Positions 27,520-42,300 of a stretch of DNA of 64,000 nucleotides are shown piece by piece. Numbering within the stretch: the stretch's first letter is position 1; every line of letters begins with the position of its first letter. The notes under the pieces were generated by a model. It worked only from the letters and a program-made list of their open reading frames with translations. It ran no database searches and was not told the DNA's origin. This DNA is from Camarhynchus parvulus (taxonomy: Eukaryota; Chordata; Aves; Passeriformes; Thraupidae): positions 12,212,001-12,276,000 of the forward strand of contig NC_044581.1 of assembly GCF_901933205.1 (NCBI RefSeq). The letters run 5' to 3'. The translations under genes and the position numbers were made by a program.

Positions 27520-27822
27520 CAGAATCATTTAGGTTGGAAGAAACCTCTAAGACCATTGAGTCCAACTGCAAATCAGCACTGCTGAGTCCACCTCCCAACC
27601 ATCCCACTGAGTGTCACATCTACATGCCTTTTAAATATTTCCAGGGATGGTGACTCCCCCAGGCAGCCTGTTCAGCGCCTGACAATCCTTTTTGGGAAGA
27701 AATTTTTCCCAGTATCCAATCTAAACTTGCCCTGGTGCAATTTGAGACAATTTCCTTGTCCTGTTGTCAGTTATTAGGAAAATAAACTGACATCCAGCTG
27801 ACTACAGCCTCCTTTCAGGACA
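27520..27822 (-). mobile_element. CR1 LINE 3' end
   Basis: The plus strand starts with the reverse complement of the CR1 terminus (agaatcatttaggttggaag) and continues through 'gaccattgagtccaactgca'. It then carries 'gatggtgactcccccaggca', 'tgttcagcgcctgacaatcc' and 'gaagaaatttttcccagtat'. It ends near 'gactacagcctcctttcagg'. About 300 bases of the 3' part are present and the copy is 5'-truncated, as is usual for CR1. Many substitutions point to an old insertion. No coding potential remains. Confidence 0.9.
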
Positions 27823-30528
27823 TGTATCTCAGGTAAAATTTTCATACTTCCAACAAAATTATAACACACTGCAATTTGAAAGCCTTGGATGAAAAGTGTC
27901 AGATAAATGCAAAGTGCTGAGAACGCAGTAGGGGATTTGCATTTAAGAGAGAAAAAAATACACGGATTCAGAAAGCATTTCTAGTAAGAAACAAGGTAAC
28001 AATTTCTTAGAAGAAGAATACAGAATGAACTGAAGAAAGTTCTTTTATAGTCATTGACAGGAAATGATCAGCAGAGGACATAATGTCCTCTTATCAAAGC
28101 CTCCTTTGCAAGGAAGGACAAATTTATTAAACAAGACAGACAGACAGGAAGAGCAACAGTGCTCACATCTCTGAGTCAAAGACATTTGAAACACTAAATC
28201 CCTTTCTAGTCCATCTACCCACAGGTGGTTTTTCCCACAATAAAGTGAATGGAGGCTGGGGGAGGGAACGAGAAAGGGCCAGAAACTCTGTCAGCCCTTT
28301 GGAAAACACAGTGAATCCCTCCTCCATACCCAAACAAGTGGTACAGGAGAAACACTCTGTGACTTACAGCCCAGTTCCTCACTTTGATTAATAAAACATA
28401 GGGAGAAGCAGGAACTGCAGAAATTCCATAAAGCGGTAAACAGCAATTTAGTGGTGGTAATATAGCAGCTACCACCCCACCCCCAGCATAGACTCAGATT
28501 TCAGTAAAACGAGCGCTGTTTCAAGTCCACTGTTCCCTGAAGTCCCATTAAACCTTTCTGTGTGCTGGGTGAGCCCCAGGTCCTTGGATTTTCACATCAG
28601 ATACACACTGAAAGAACTGTGGCCTGTGCTGTTTCACATTCAGTCACTTGTTTCTTGCTGCTAAACCCACATCACAGAAGTTACAGAAATGCATCCCCAG
28701 GTCCTTTTGAAGCCATGGCCCATGTCCTTGAAACATGGTTTGCTAACATTTATTCAACTTTATGCAGTGCTGCTAGAAAAACATTTATGGTTAAGGACTA
28801 CTGTCTCAGAATACAGAGATATTTTTGGCTCAGAGTAGGAAAAATAATCACGGACTCAATGACTATCTGAGTAATTTCTATAACTACTTCCACAGGAAAG
28901 GCAAAAACAATCTTCAAAAGGTGAGGAAAAAATCCCCTCTCCTTTCTTATGGATTTTAGAAATACACCTACCAGAAAAAAAAAAGAAAAAAGAATATAAA
29001 AACAAGAAGAAGCAAAAAAAAACAAACCGCTCCAAAGAGCAAGTGAAGATCCAATTCTAAAGATTCAGCTTCATCCTGTCTCTCTTGGGACCTCATTGCA
29101 GCAATGCCATTCTCTCTCAGTGATCCCAAGCAATCCAAGTACTTGGAGGGATGGAAGTGCTGATCCCCCAACCTCCTCAGGGCTGCACTGTGCCTCCCAC
29201 ACAGGCAGGTGAGGGAAGAGCCCTCAGCCTCTGCAGCCTCTGGGATTGCTTCACACCCAGATTCAACTTCATTTCTCCCATAGCAGGGAGGCAGCCTCAG
29301 AAGAAATTAATCTTTTCTAGAAACCACAAACCCAATCCTAGCTGCTAATAAAATAATGTCTGTCCCGCCCCATTTTAGTCATCTCAACAGAGATGATATG
29401 TTTATTCCAAGGATGTTTCTTTCAGCTCCTCAGCTGTGTGAAGAATTCATCCCTCATGGATGTGATTCCAGTGGTGTTATGAAACACATACCTTTTTCCT
29501 TCTTTTCAGCTTTGGAAAGTCTCCATGGTGCAAAAGAGACTATCTTGTCTTCTTTCTTTCCCTACTGAAAGGATTAACCAATAGATATTATGTCTGTATT
29601 GGAGAATAAATTAGCAGAGGGATTGACTATCTCCCAAATGATAAAATAATTTTGGTTAATCTGTTCTCCAGTAGCTTATGAAAATAAAATTCTTTACTTA
29701 AAACATCAGAAGAAACAAATTCCAAACTAGCCAAAAAAAAAAAGGCTAAGTTTACTACACTCATTGCTTACTGTTAAAACTAAGTTTGATCAACTGGGGC
29801 ACCTTTCAAATGACAGCAATTACCAAGGATTATACTAGGTTTAGCCCATCATTCAGTGAAGAACAATGTTATTAATTTTTTCCTACAAGGCACCTCAAGA
29901 ACATTGACTATCTACAATAATTGCAAATAGAGTGCCTTAAAAATACACTGGAATAAGGTATGTATTCATTATAAATGGAAATTTCCCATTTAAGTTGTTA
30001 ACTAAAGCTCCATCTTTAAACCTGCCTCATTTCAGGTCTCCAGGCAGGTCATGGCTGCACAGGAAATCCAGGCACCCCCAGCCCAACCCCAGCTCCCAGC
30101 TGAGCAGAACACTCACACTGGTGGTGGAGCTCTCTGACTGAGCAGAATTTAGTGGAATTCTGAAGGCCTTCAGTCCACAAACCCTAATCCTAACCTCTTA
30201 TACCAGTGTGGGTAATCTTAAAGGGTGGTTTTGGTATAAAGCTGAACCATTCTCAGTACTCAGTTAATCAAAACGTATTCTCCACAATCTACTGAAGAAT
30301 GAAAAGGAGAAACGGGAATGCTTCCTCTTAGACATCACTACAGAAATCCCTGCTAAGGCTGATGGTGCCTCACTTAGGTAGAGGCTGTACAAACAGAGAT
30401 TAAGATCATATAATTCAAGCAATGTTACTTCTCATCTGCTTTTGCTAAAAATCCCTTGTGTTTCCACATTTTTCTTGGATCAATAGATATTTGCCAGCGT
30501 TCTCTAAAAGGGTTATTTCCAGAAATAG
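27823..30528. other. Non-coding unique DNA, about 2.7 kb
   Basis: The longest open frame is 102 codons (28562-28870 +), with no recognisable domain. An A-rich stretch lies at 28975-29028. Nothing else was recognised. Confidence 0.55.
28975..29028 (+). repeat. A-rich low-complexity stretch
   Basis: Runs of A are interrupted by single G, T or C bases. The minus strand is T-rich, which creates a spurious Phe/Leu-rich frame. This is simple sequence. Confidence 0.7.
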
Positions 30529-30807
30529 CAACTAATCCAAAAGATTTTTCCTGAGAGGAGCAGAACAGACAATATCCAGACTAAACTGTGCCATAACCTA
30601 TTGGCAATATGTGAATCAATAGATGAATTTGCTGCATGCACATCACTTCCAGCATTACGTGCCAAAAAAAAACTTGATCGCATAGAACAAAATTTTCTTG
30701 GACAGCACGAATGGTTTGATGTAGTAATAGACTTTATAAAACAAATTTTTAAAGGATCTGAAAGTCTGCACAATCTTCCAAGTTCCCAAATCTTTCCTGT
30801 AAAATAA
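30529..30807 (+). other. Protein-like open frame; candidate exon or retrocopy scrap, unidentified
   Basis: A 92-codon frame runs from just after TAG (30526-30528) to TAA (30805-30807). It has no ATG near its start: it opens with QLIQKIFPERSR and contains CHNLLAICESIDEFAA, RAKKKLDRIEQNF and HEWFDVVIDFIKQIF. The composition is helix-forming and soluble, unlike the Ser/Phe/Leu-rich frames elsewhere in the window. It lacks an ATG, so if it is real it would be an exon. Possible acceptors are the ag ending at 30522 after a ttatttcc tract, and the ag ending near 30580 after caatatcc. A possible donor is gtaaaa just before the stop; otherwise it is a terminal exon, with AATAAA overlapping the stop. 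I do not recognise the family. A chance open frame in AT-rich DNA remains plausible. Confidence 0.3.
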
Positions 30808-33800
30808 AAACATAGCCATGCTGCTCATATGTCTCATTTTGTTTGTTTATATGAACAGCTATTATTGTTCAGTAAAAATAATAATAATGTAGATTATTTC
30901 TAGATTCAATGGAAAGATGTATGCAGGCTCCTCACCTTTTTTCTTCTCCAATCCAGATATTTTAGTTTCTTGCTTCAATTAGCTTCATAGTTATGATCAT
31001 CCAAACATTCAAGTAAAAAAGGTCTTGTATACGAAGGCAACTCTCTTTGTATTTGGAAGTATGACAACCTCATCAATCAGAAAATGGAGATAATAAACAT
31101 CTTTGAAGAGTGTTTTAGAAGTTAGTGAAATATTTACAAATATAAATTTGAACTCCTGATCTTATGGCTCTCATGTTACTCTAATTACACTGCAATTGGA
31201 GCTCCCTATGTATACAAATATGCTTGGAGTGCATATAAATAAAATTACTTAAATTAAAATTGTTTCTCTATTCTTCCTGCCAAAGAACAAAATTAAAATA
31301 TAAGGCCTATTATATGGATCAGTAGTGTGCTGGTTTTGCATAAGTAAAGAATACTCAGATACAATAGTTAAATATTTCCCAAAAATAAATTTTGCTTTTG
31401 TTCATTACTGCATCTCAACCAAACCTCTAGTAACCATTTAGCATTGCTTCATATATTTCCATGTCTTCATTTTTCCTTCAATGCAGCCAAACCAGTGTTC
31501 AAACACACATCTTCAAAGGTTATCCCTCTCTTACAGTTAAATACACAAATCAGCACTCAGGCAGGTTTGGCAGGGTGGTTACTGCACACTGGGCCCAGTA
31601 ATGGAATTTAGATGAATTTAGAAAAATTTCCAAAAGCTGAACTCAGGTTATGTAGGTCTAAGAGTACAATGGGTTTATCAAAACAAATTCCCCGTGCCTG
31701 TTATTGGTGCAGCAGAACTGAGGTACCAGGCCCCACCTGGGTACCCTGACGTGCAGGATACACAGAAGAGAAGCAGGAACAGGCAAGCTTTGTGCTGAGC
31801 CTGAAGCACTCGGAGAATCATGGCAAACAAGGCCAGAAAAAACTTCAAAAAGGTATTTAGTGCAGAGCACTAAACCTTACTCCCAGAGCACCCTCAATTA
31901 TACTCTTGTTATTTCTGGCAGATGTTTATCTAAAGATGTCCAAAATGAAGCTTCAGCACCTCCCTGCACATTAGCATTTTTTTAGTCTTAACTATTTCAG
32001 ACATTTTTCTAAAAACATTAAGCCAGAAGTCATTTGACACAAGATAAGCTCATTATTTCCTTTCCTGTGCCTCACAGATGTATAGGATAGATTATTCTAT
32101 TCTTCTTCTCACAGCTTTTGCACACTTGCATTCTTGTCTTCTATCAATCTTCTTTAAATAAAGAATCCTATTTCATTCAGTCATTCCTCCAAAGTCATGC
32201 TTGCAACACCTCTCCTTATTCACCTTCCTTTCCTCTGGATTTTTTCCAATTTGTTCACACCTGTTCAACTCCCCAGACAAGGCCAAATGCATGATGACAA
32301 GGGCAGAAAGAATGAGCCATTTCTTATGCAATATAATTTTATGTGAGATAAACGTATTCCTGACTATTTTTCAGTTTGTGAGCTACTGCTGTAATAAGTA
32401 TTATCCAGTTGATTGTTCCCATCCATCACTTGCACACTATTTTGGGTGAGCCTGATAGAAGGACACCTTTTCTGAGAGAGGAAAATGTGGACATTTTTTC
32501 AGCCTACAAACTCACTTTGGATTCCAACGCTCTTTTGCCACCTCCTTGCAGCCACTCAGCACTGTACAGACAGAACACATGCTTATTTTTCCATCTGTAC
32601 TCATTGACAACACCATTGAACCAGAGTGGATGTCTAACAGATATTTGCAGAATCCCAACAGACATTTTGAGAGGAACTATTGGTGATTACTCTTCAAGTG
32701 CCATTTTCCAGGTGATTTTGCACTCACCTTAGAGCTCCCTCCTGTGACTTCTGCAGCAAAGGCAGCTTGTAAAGAAAGGACATCTTTGATGCAGCTGTGA
32801 TAGCTCTCACACAACTGCTAGGAAGTGTTTTGGAAGAGCAGCAAACGTCTCTTCTAATAAATTTTATGTTTTCTGTTTCCTAGAGTAACCCATCTGTCTC
32901 CATGAAGTTATTAATCATTCCTCCTCCTCTTTAGTTGCTAAATTTCAGGGGTACTTATTAAAAATAAGACACGGTTTATTGTTCTCATATTTATTTATGA
33001 AACATATTCACTCTGCTTCTTGGTTGGGACTTTAGCATAAAAATAATAAAGGACAAACAACAAATGGGGAGAAGAGTGAAACATTTTGAAAATGGGTCTT
33101 CCTTTAGCTGATTGATTGGTGTGCTCCCTCTCAAGGCTATGGAACCTGGCGGGGTCCTTGTGGGCCAGATTTCATGGTGTTGGTTGCACTCCCACTTGTG
33201 GGGTTTTATCCAGCTGTGAGACTTTAGGGCCAACTTAGAACTGAAGTTCCTAACTGAACACATTGTTTTGCAGGATACCAACAAGCCCTAAGAGAATTCA
33301 GATTAAAATACTGAAAGTTTCAGTTGAGTAATTACAATTCTTATGACAAAAGACACTTCTCCTTCTGTCTCTTCTTTTCATTACAGTATGAGAATTCTTT
33401 AAACAATACGCACCATAGAAATCCAGGTCTGCCTGCTATGCTTTTCCTTGGAAATTAAAAGACAAGTGGCAAACCAGTTGATTTGAGACATCTGAGAGAT
33501 CTTACACGTAAAAAGCCTATTAACTGAGTTGGGAATTCTTTCCTGCCAAAATTGAGTCTGCCTCTATATTTGTACTTGCTTAGCAAAACACCACTGCAGT
33601 TGCCAAGTTCTGGCCTAATTCATGTGTGAGGTATTGTGTAAATTCTTTAATAGCTGATTTTGGTTACAGGCTCATGACTATTAAAACACGATGCAGAGGA
33701 GGGAGGTCATGGAACTGCTCAAAACATGCTGAGTGTGCCAGGGTTTTGGGGTGGGAAGCCTTGGTGGCAAATTTAGGACACCTAAGGCTCGTGGATTCAG

Positions 33801-36800
33801 GTGGGTGCCCACTCAGTGAAGGGTACAGCTCCAGGAGCTCAGGGCAGCTGTGCCAGTCCAGCACATGGAATAAAACAGACCAGAATGGACCTCTCTCCTT
33901 GCACCTCTCCTGCTTTTTCAGTGCCTGGCCTCCTTCAGGAGCAGCTGCCTGCAGAACAGGGGGCAAGAGGAAGAACATCTGCTCCCACCAAGTAAATACC
34001 AGCAGCCTGGACTGCAATAACTGATCACTACAATGGATGCAAAGTGCAGATGTTAAATAAGCTCTGTGCACCAAACAGCCTTGCATGGTCCCAACTATAC
34101 AGGAGTGCTCCAATGGCAACAGAAATATAAATGCATTTCACTAGGAGGGCTTGGAGAAATGCTCTTTGTTAGCAATCCGCACCTACTCTCCCTTTCATTT
34201 AAAGCTGACAAAAACTCCCAGAGCCTCAGCGATCCAAAAACGCCTGCAACAAAACCATGAAAGATAAGTGCTTCAAAGTCCTGATATTTCTAAGACAAAA
34301 GACAAGCCAAAGCAATTCTTCCTTAAACAGAAGGGGGAAAAAAATGAAGAAAACAGGCATAAACCCTTCCCCTCCCTCCTTTTGCAGGTCCCCTTTAAAC
34401 AGACTGTACCCTCCCCCTACAAAAGAAAAAAAAAGTTGTTTAAACAAACAACAGATGCTGTCTAAACTAACTGCATGGTAAGTGCATACTAAAGACATAT
34501 GCTGTCTTCTACCTAGCCATATGTCCTTCCCACACACATACTTTAGTTCCAACTCTGGTGCAGTTTTAGACAAACAGAACAAGGGTGCATGGAGAAGTTG
34601 TACTCTAGCAAGTTCTCAGAAAATCCCCTAGGACTTGTTTAATTGTTGACAGACCCTAAAAAGTAAACAGCACAAATAAAATGCTCCAGAAAACAGAAAT
34701 TACCAATAACAATTAAAGAGATTTGTAAGCATAGGTTGCATCTCTGAGAGGCGATGTTGTGACATAATTCTTGCTTTTAAATGTGTTAGCATAAAGCATC
34801 ATATTATAAAAATCTTTTCAATACCATTGGAGAATTTATTACAAAAACCTCTTCTTTTAATTAATAGTAGCTTGGTATATTTGCCCTAAAAACCAGACTC
34901 TTAGATTTCCCTTAGAGAGTATTGAATTCTACTTTGCTCCCCCTGGATTCCAAAGGTAGTGCTCCTTCCCAGATGATAAAGTCATATGTTGTCAAACATA
35001 TAGCTTAACTGTACCAGAACCATTAGAGCTGGAAAACAGGGCTTGGAAAATAGCAGCAGTTACACTTTGGCATAGAAAGCTGTTGCTTCTAAGCATGCAC
35101 TTGGAGGATTAAGAAAAGATCAAGAGGTAAAAGATCGCAGATCTGGCCAGCTGTTAGCATCTAACTCCAAAATGTGGCCTCACCCATCCTCTACTCTGAT
35201 TTTAGAGGAAAAACTGCAGCAAGTCTGCAAGCTAAAACTCACTGTGTCTTAATGGATTTAAGTGTTTCCCTCTTTACATGACTGAATGAAACCAGTTAAC
35301 ATGAAAATTATTTTTAAATATCATGCAAACCTCACTGCATTTTCTCCACTATTAATTAACATATTGGGTAACTTCAAATAATTGTTTTCTATTCCATCCT
35401 GTAATTTCCCCTTATTCAAACCTTCAATTCACAAACTGAAATTGCTTTGAGGAGCTGGATCCAGGGCATCCTTAGAAGTTTTGTGACAACATCCTGATAT
35501 TGCTACTTCTATGCTGTATTGTGGGTCCTTCTTGCAGGCTGGGGCACAGCTCTAGGAAGCACCTCTCCAGTAAATAGTATTTTTTACAGAAAGAATGCAA
35601 TAATATAATCATACAGCAAAGTCAATGGCAAACTGTTATCTCACTGATACTGGTACTTCACTGATTAAATTTTGTCAGGTGTTTCTTTGATTCTCTTTCC
35701 CTCCTCACCCCAGTACCAACTACCACTAGAAGATACACAGCCTTCAAAACACACAACAAGGCATGGAGCTTTTATATGGTTCAGTTTTTGGTTAAGTATA
35801 AAATAAGTAAATAAATTGTAGTTTTGTAAGTACACAAATAATTCAGAATATTTGGGTTCTCCTTACTTCTTCATATACAATGCCTTTGATCTAAGTTTGT
35901 TCAACTCCACAGGATAGGTCTGCACTGTTTTGTTACATGCATGGGCTGGCTCAGACTTCCTCTTTGCTTCTCTGTGAAAAGCAAGAGCAGACACCACCTA
36001 CCATCACTTCCAGAGATGAGCACTGCACTTGTCCTAACCTATAAAACTCCAAATATTTTGCCTGAAAGAAATCACACTGTTATGGAATAATGCCTAAATA
36101 TAAAAGCTTGTGAGACAGGCACCTGCTGTGGACAGATGGGGGGATAGATAACGGGACTGTAGTGTACCTTCATCAATACCTTCACCAATGCCTGGAGGGA
36201 CTCTTGTCCCCAGGGAAACTGCTAGAAACCTTCTCAAAATCTATTACAAAAAAAATGCTGTAATATACTTTCTCCTACAAGATATAACTGAAGTCGTGCA
36301 TGAAGGTAATTTCTTGAAGCTTTTAAGGACAATGTTTTAAGGGAATTTGCATGAAAATTCATTAAAGTTTTACAGTCACACAACTAACAGAGTAGTACAA
36401 AGCCCAGGCTAATAAAACATTCATTCCCACCACAGCCAGGCTCTCAGTACTCAAGCAGCCAAGTTAGGTTTCTGTTTCACCATTGGTTTGTAAGCCCTTG
36501 GGTTCTTTGAAATGCAGTATCTTATCTCTAGCAAAACAATGTCTCCTAAAAGAACAAAGGTTGCATCTCACATTTCTGTGCATGAAGCACTGCTCACAAA
36601 CCACCTGCTTTGCCTATCCCTCCCTCTTTGTGCTCTCAGAGGCTGCCTGCCAGCGCCCAGGTTTCTGCAAACTCCCGGTTGTCAGCACAAGTGTAGCAGG
36701 TTCCTGTGCCTGCAGCACTGCTGACACCCTTCTGAAGGACATTACCTGTGTGACACAGCACTAGCTGTTGACCAGTGCAGTCCCTTTCAGGCGAACCAGT

Positions 36801-39293
36801 GATTCCTTGGCCAAAGGCATGTCTGAAATCAGTTCAAAAACCATTTCAGCCTCACCCAAGAAACAGTATGCCTGGAGAATCACCATTCTCCAGCAGCTAG
36901 AGCAGGAATGCATGTCAATAAACTAGCCATGTGCTATCCTTTCAAGTGAGGGTACTTTATGGTACCTCTGATGTCAGGAGCAGTGAAGATTGCAAGTGGA
37001 TGAGTATAAACTTACACTGGGGGTAATTCAGTGTTTACTTCAGATAGCAAGTTAGCCTAAGGAAACAAAGGTTGGCATAATACATAAGTGGAATTTGACA
37101 CAGGCAAAAAAAAAGAGCTTGGTTGAGTGAATTTTCACAAACCCAAATCTTCATCCAAGGTTTATAGTGTCCCACTTGATAATTCCACTGCCCCACCTCC
37201 CTCTGTTTTCCAGTCATTAACATTCCAGTGGTTCATGCTAATTGAAAGTCGTCGTTACCTTTGGGTCTCACAAGAAGAACGAAAGGTAACAAAAGACTTC
37301 ATGTCTTATATCCTTCCACTCTATACTTCTGCCCTGGCCGCACAGACCTACAAGAGAGGATATTCTTGTCCAGCTGATCTGTGTGTAAAGATTATCTGTC
37401 ACTGCATTGTGAAAACCTGCAGTACCTCCTGTAAAACACTTAAATACAGGAGTCTTGACTTGCAGACTTAAGAATGAAGCCCTCAAACCTGGGCTGAGTA
37501 CTCAAAATCATCAAATAAAAAGTTGTAATTAGTGCTGAGATTTCATATTTTGACTTACTGAGCAGGATCTGAGTGAACTTTCTCATTCAGTAATTAGCAG
37601 GTAAATAAAGAATATATCATCCATGGCCCCTAAAATGCTTGAATTAATGCTCATATAGAAAAAAGGCTGAATGATTAAAAAGAAAAAATACAGCAGAAAG
37701 TTGTTAGGAGCGTTGATTCTACCATTAGTAATTTCATAGTCTCTATTGACTGTTGGGTAAAAAAAACACATGGATTCAAGAAACCAGATGGCTCTGAAGA
37801 TGAAAGCAGAACTAACAGCTCAGGGTAATTTTTACTATGTCCATTAGAGATCTTCTGAAGGTGGCCAGGAGGAGGAAAGCAAGCTGGTCAAAATGTAGGA
37901 TGCCATATCAAAGTCATCCCAAATAATGACATTACTGTAGAGAAGCATAATTCTGGACATTCTAATGCTTCTGTTTGTTATCTATCTGTTCCTTTTGAAA
38001 CCCTCACATGTATACCTCTACCCCTAAGAGAGGTCCTGAGAGCAATTCTGATACTCACATCACTTGCTGTCATTACAGAATAATCATATATCTTTTTAGG
38101 AATTTGGTGAAGGTTTGGGAGACACTGGAGTCTCAAGAAAGACCTGTGGCTTCCAGCAGTGCCACAGATAAAGCATTCTATCCTATCTTCAGTAGTGTTC
38201 AGCATATTGACCCTTTTGTTTTAACCTCTTCAAGCAGGCCTCATAGTCTCACTTTCAGAAATTAAATCCCTAGTGGAGCCATAGTGAGGACATAAAATTC
38301 AGCTTGGTTTCCAAACTGCATGCCAGATCCCATGCAAATGAAAGGAAGATCAGAGCACCATAAGAGAATTTTCTTTGGTGCTCATCCTTGGGTTGATTTG
38401 CATCTGGCCCTTGTGAAGTCCAGAAGATATTCTGTGACCTTGCACAAGTACCAAAGGTTTTTATTTAAGCATCTCCTTTAAAAGCACCTTATAAATTGTT
38501 CACTTTGTACACCACTGCCACGAGGAAGTTTCCACCAGGGAGGTTTCCACTCCTAAGTGTGTCTGAGCAGCCTCAAGCCCCAGTGCTGGCTGCAGCTCAT
38601 GCTGGTGGCTTAGGTGTGGATGGAAACAAGTCCCACTGCCATGGGGCTTCCTTTGAGACATCTCACTCTGCCAGGAAAACAGACGCTTGTGTTTTTATGC
38701 TTATGTTAAAAAGTTCTTTCAAGTTTTGCCTTCAGTGAGAAAGTTAAAAACAGAGAAAAAGCGTTTCTTCCTGTTTTAAAAATAACACAAAAAGCTGAAA
38801 TTTCTTTTGAAGAGAGTAGTCCAGGAATCAGAGAACCAGGGAACAAAGAGTCTACGTTTTCATCAGAAGACACCAAAGGAAATTTCTGCTTCCTAGAGTA
38901 GCACATCAAACAATTTGTGGGGTCATTCCAGCCATCCTGGAAGCCCTTCGCTCTCAACAACATTTCTGAAAAGAATAATATTAATATCAATAAAAATACA
39001 TAATTCCTTCCTGTTGATGGCAAAAGATGGAGTTTATCAGTCAGGCCCACTAAACTTGTCTGCAAAGGGATAATATATTCTCACATTTGTTCTTACAGTT
39101 GTTCTGTAAACAGAAAATGACACAGCAGAACAGCAGTTGTTGGATATCAGAGCTTCTTTAAGAATAAAAGTACATAATATAGGACTCCAGTCAGGTCATC
39201 TAGGAACAAACTTCTTTCGCTCTCATCTCATTTGCACTTCACTGCCAGCCAGTTGTTACCAATGGAATAAGAATTCTCTTCCTTTCTCCCTGT

Positions 39294-39342
39294 CATATAT
39301 ATATTTTAGATATATATGTATGAAAACAAAAAAATATATATG
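39294..39342. repeat. (AT)n microsatellite-like palindrome
   Basis: catatatat (39294-39302) and atatatatg (39310-39318) pair across a 7-nt spacer. A further A-run with atatatat follows to 39342. Confidence 0.7.
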
Positions 39343-42300
39343 CAAACACACAGAGAGTCTGAATGAATATAAATTATCTCAGTAGCAGCATTAGGTTACT
39401 CAACCATCTCTTATATTTTTCAGAAATCATCCACCAGGACAGATTCTGGAACATCAGCATTTTTTTTTTAATATGTCACACAATCAAAATCAAACCTCAA
39501 AAGAAGGAGCAGTTTGCAGATGAACTTTTGAAATGGGAGCTTTTTTTCCACAGGCTCTCTTCTGGACAATATTTGGAGAACCAAACAGAAAGTTATGGAC
39601 AAACCAGAAGAGAAAATTGGATGCACTTTCTCCAGATACTTCTGGCACACTTAAGCATCAAAAGAAATATCCAGAGACTATGACGAGCAATGCAGTGAAC
39701 ATCTTTTCTTATTTGAAAAATCAAACCAATTACTATTTTAAAAATGATTTTTCCAAAAAGGAAGAAAACCCCACCAAAATTTCCACAGATATTTGGCCTC
39801 AAATGCTTGGGGTTTTTTTTTAGTTAAAGACTTCTCTGCCTTCTGATGTTACCTTTATTGAAGGAGTGTCATTCAATGTAAATTTTTCTCAGGTAAAATT
39901 TCAATTCATTTACTTTAATTGACAAATTTAATCACAAACAACTTTGCACACATGTGATTGAATCATGTATACAGTAGAATAAATATGCAGGATGCATTCC
40001 AAATGTGTTGGCTCTGGTCCAGAAGCCAATGACTGAAGCAAATTTGGATTACCCACATGCTTTAAATTAGGCACTTGCTTAAGTGTCTGGAGAATTGAAA
40101 CCATAATTTTTTACTTTTCTCTCCACAAAGACTTTATAATATTGTCCTGGGATATTTAAAATAAAGAAAAGATGAAGAACAGTGATGTTAATACAGCTAC
40201 ACAGGAATGAGATAGTGAGAACAAGAAAAAAAATGTGAACTCTGTTGCTTGAGTATTTGAACTCTTTCTATTGTAGAAATCTACAGACTGGGAAAATCTT
40301 GACTGATAATTTTATATTCAATCATGGATTAAGGAAATACATTTTTCTTACTATAGAGCCGAGAGACTGAAAGAAGCCTATATTTTAGGTCTCTAACAAA
40401 ATCTTACAGTGCTGTTTCAAACCAAGCTGAATAAAATATTCATTATTATTTGCCAAAGAATGTTTTATTCCCTCATAGTTCTGCTTTCTCTTTTCCCTCT
40501 TACTTTCCCCTTGTGCTTGAGAAGTTACAGTTCTATTTGGCAAATTCTCATATGTACCATGCAGCACTATACATGACAGTAATTAAATAAAAATAAAGAG
40601 TAAGCAAACATTACTGTAAAAAGGCAGAACCAAAACCAAAGCTTCAATGATATTAGAGCTGGAAAAAAACTACTTCCAATTCCCTAGCAATGAAACAACA
40701 ATTCCCCAGCAACAATACAGCAGACAAACATTTACTACTAAAACTGGGCAATAGCTGTGAAAATACAGTTTCAAAGATGTATTCCTTTACGTATGCTAAA
40801 TGCATGAAAAAAAAGCCCTAATATCTTGCTCTCTTTGCATCTCTAGTCAGCTCTGGTTTTTCTCCAGATAGGTCCACATGCTTTTTCGGGATGTAAAAAT
40901 CAAGGAAAGTTATGATTCTAATTTAATAATCTGATAGAATTTGAGCTGATCTCGTCTACTTTATCTTCAAGGAGTTTAAGGGTTTGATGCACTGGTCTGG
41001 CTCCAAATGTAGACACAAAAGTCTGAAACAGTTTACTGGCACAGTTACTTTTTAAAGAAATGAATAGTTGCTCCCATTCTAAAACAATTATTTAGATAGT
41101 TCTCCTTCATCTTTTATTTCTCTACATGTGGAATTTAACCTCTTTTGCACACAATGCAGAGCAGCATGACTAACTGATATAATGTATAGGAAATGACTTG
41201 TGGAGCTAAAGCAAACAGTTGATGTGCTTACAAGATAAGTGTCAGCTTGCGGAAATAGCAAATAACAATGACACAATTCCCTCCTCTCAAAGTATGTGCA
41301 CGGTGCAAAGACCTGCTGCTAATTTTCACTCAGCAAGGGGGGATGCCATTGGCCTTTTGTTACACAGAGAAGCCAGTGATGTCATTTGGCTTTGTGCTGC
41401 AGACTCTGCTGCCTACCGGCTTGCAAGAAGATTTTCCCAGCTAAAAGTAGCACTCTGCTGGGCAGAATTAAATAATTCCACATGACCCATTCCTCCAGGC
41501 TATTATTTTGTTCACATGTATCAGAATCTATGGTTGAATGAAGTATTCTATGGAGTAAAATATCATTGGCATTAACTTGGGTTTTGCACTCTTCGGACTA
41601 ATTCTCTGGTTCCTTTACCAGTAAATGCCCTTATTAGGCATGGAAAAAAGATGCCTTAGGTTTTACTTTTTAAAGCAGTCCCAGGAATCTTGATAGTCCA
41701 ATTTGCTTTATACAAGAATTTTAGATCAAAATATGCTTTGCATCAAAACATAAGAGTATCACTTCCAACAGAACAAAATTAGGCCTAGACAAAAAACATT
41801 TTCCTAACTTTTTTTTTTTCACTTGAAAGCAATTTATTTTAACACTTCCTGAGAGGCAGCAAAATGCAGACTTTGTAGCAAAGTCAAGGACAGAAAGGAA
41901 AGGCTTTTTCTGTGTTAGCATTTGTTCTTTTTTAAAGGGGATCAGCATAAACTTTACTCACACTGGCTTTTTCTATTCCCAGAATTTTCAGTTCAGCTTT
42001 CATGGAGGTTGTCAGAGGGTTCCCCATTTCCAAGGAACAACAATGAAATACAGTAATTGGATGTGGCAGTGCTACTCTGTGAGTTTATCCCAACTTGTCA
42101 CTGCTGGCTACTGTTTCCCCTCATTAATTCCATCACACTGGCTGGTGGCCACTGGTTTGACATGCCCTGTCTGAGCAGAAATTACTGTTCTTCTCTCAGT
42201 GGCCAGGCCTTCATTCCTTGCACACTTGGGCACTTCTGCTGCAATCAGCAGGATTGCTCATACGCATCAGAGCTGGCAGGACCTGCCTGAGGATCCTTTA

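Noticed and set aside
33664..34119. 151-codon minus-strand frame overlapping a 132-codon plus-strand frame
   Set aside because: Mutually overlapping frames in a GC-richer patch with no domain, start context or splice support. Such pairs arise when stop codons are rarer.
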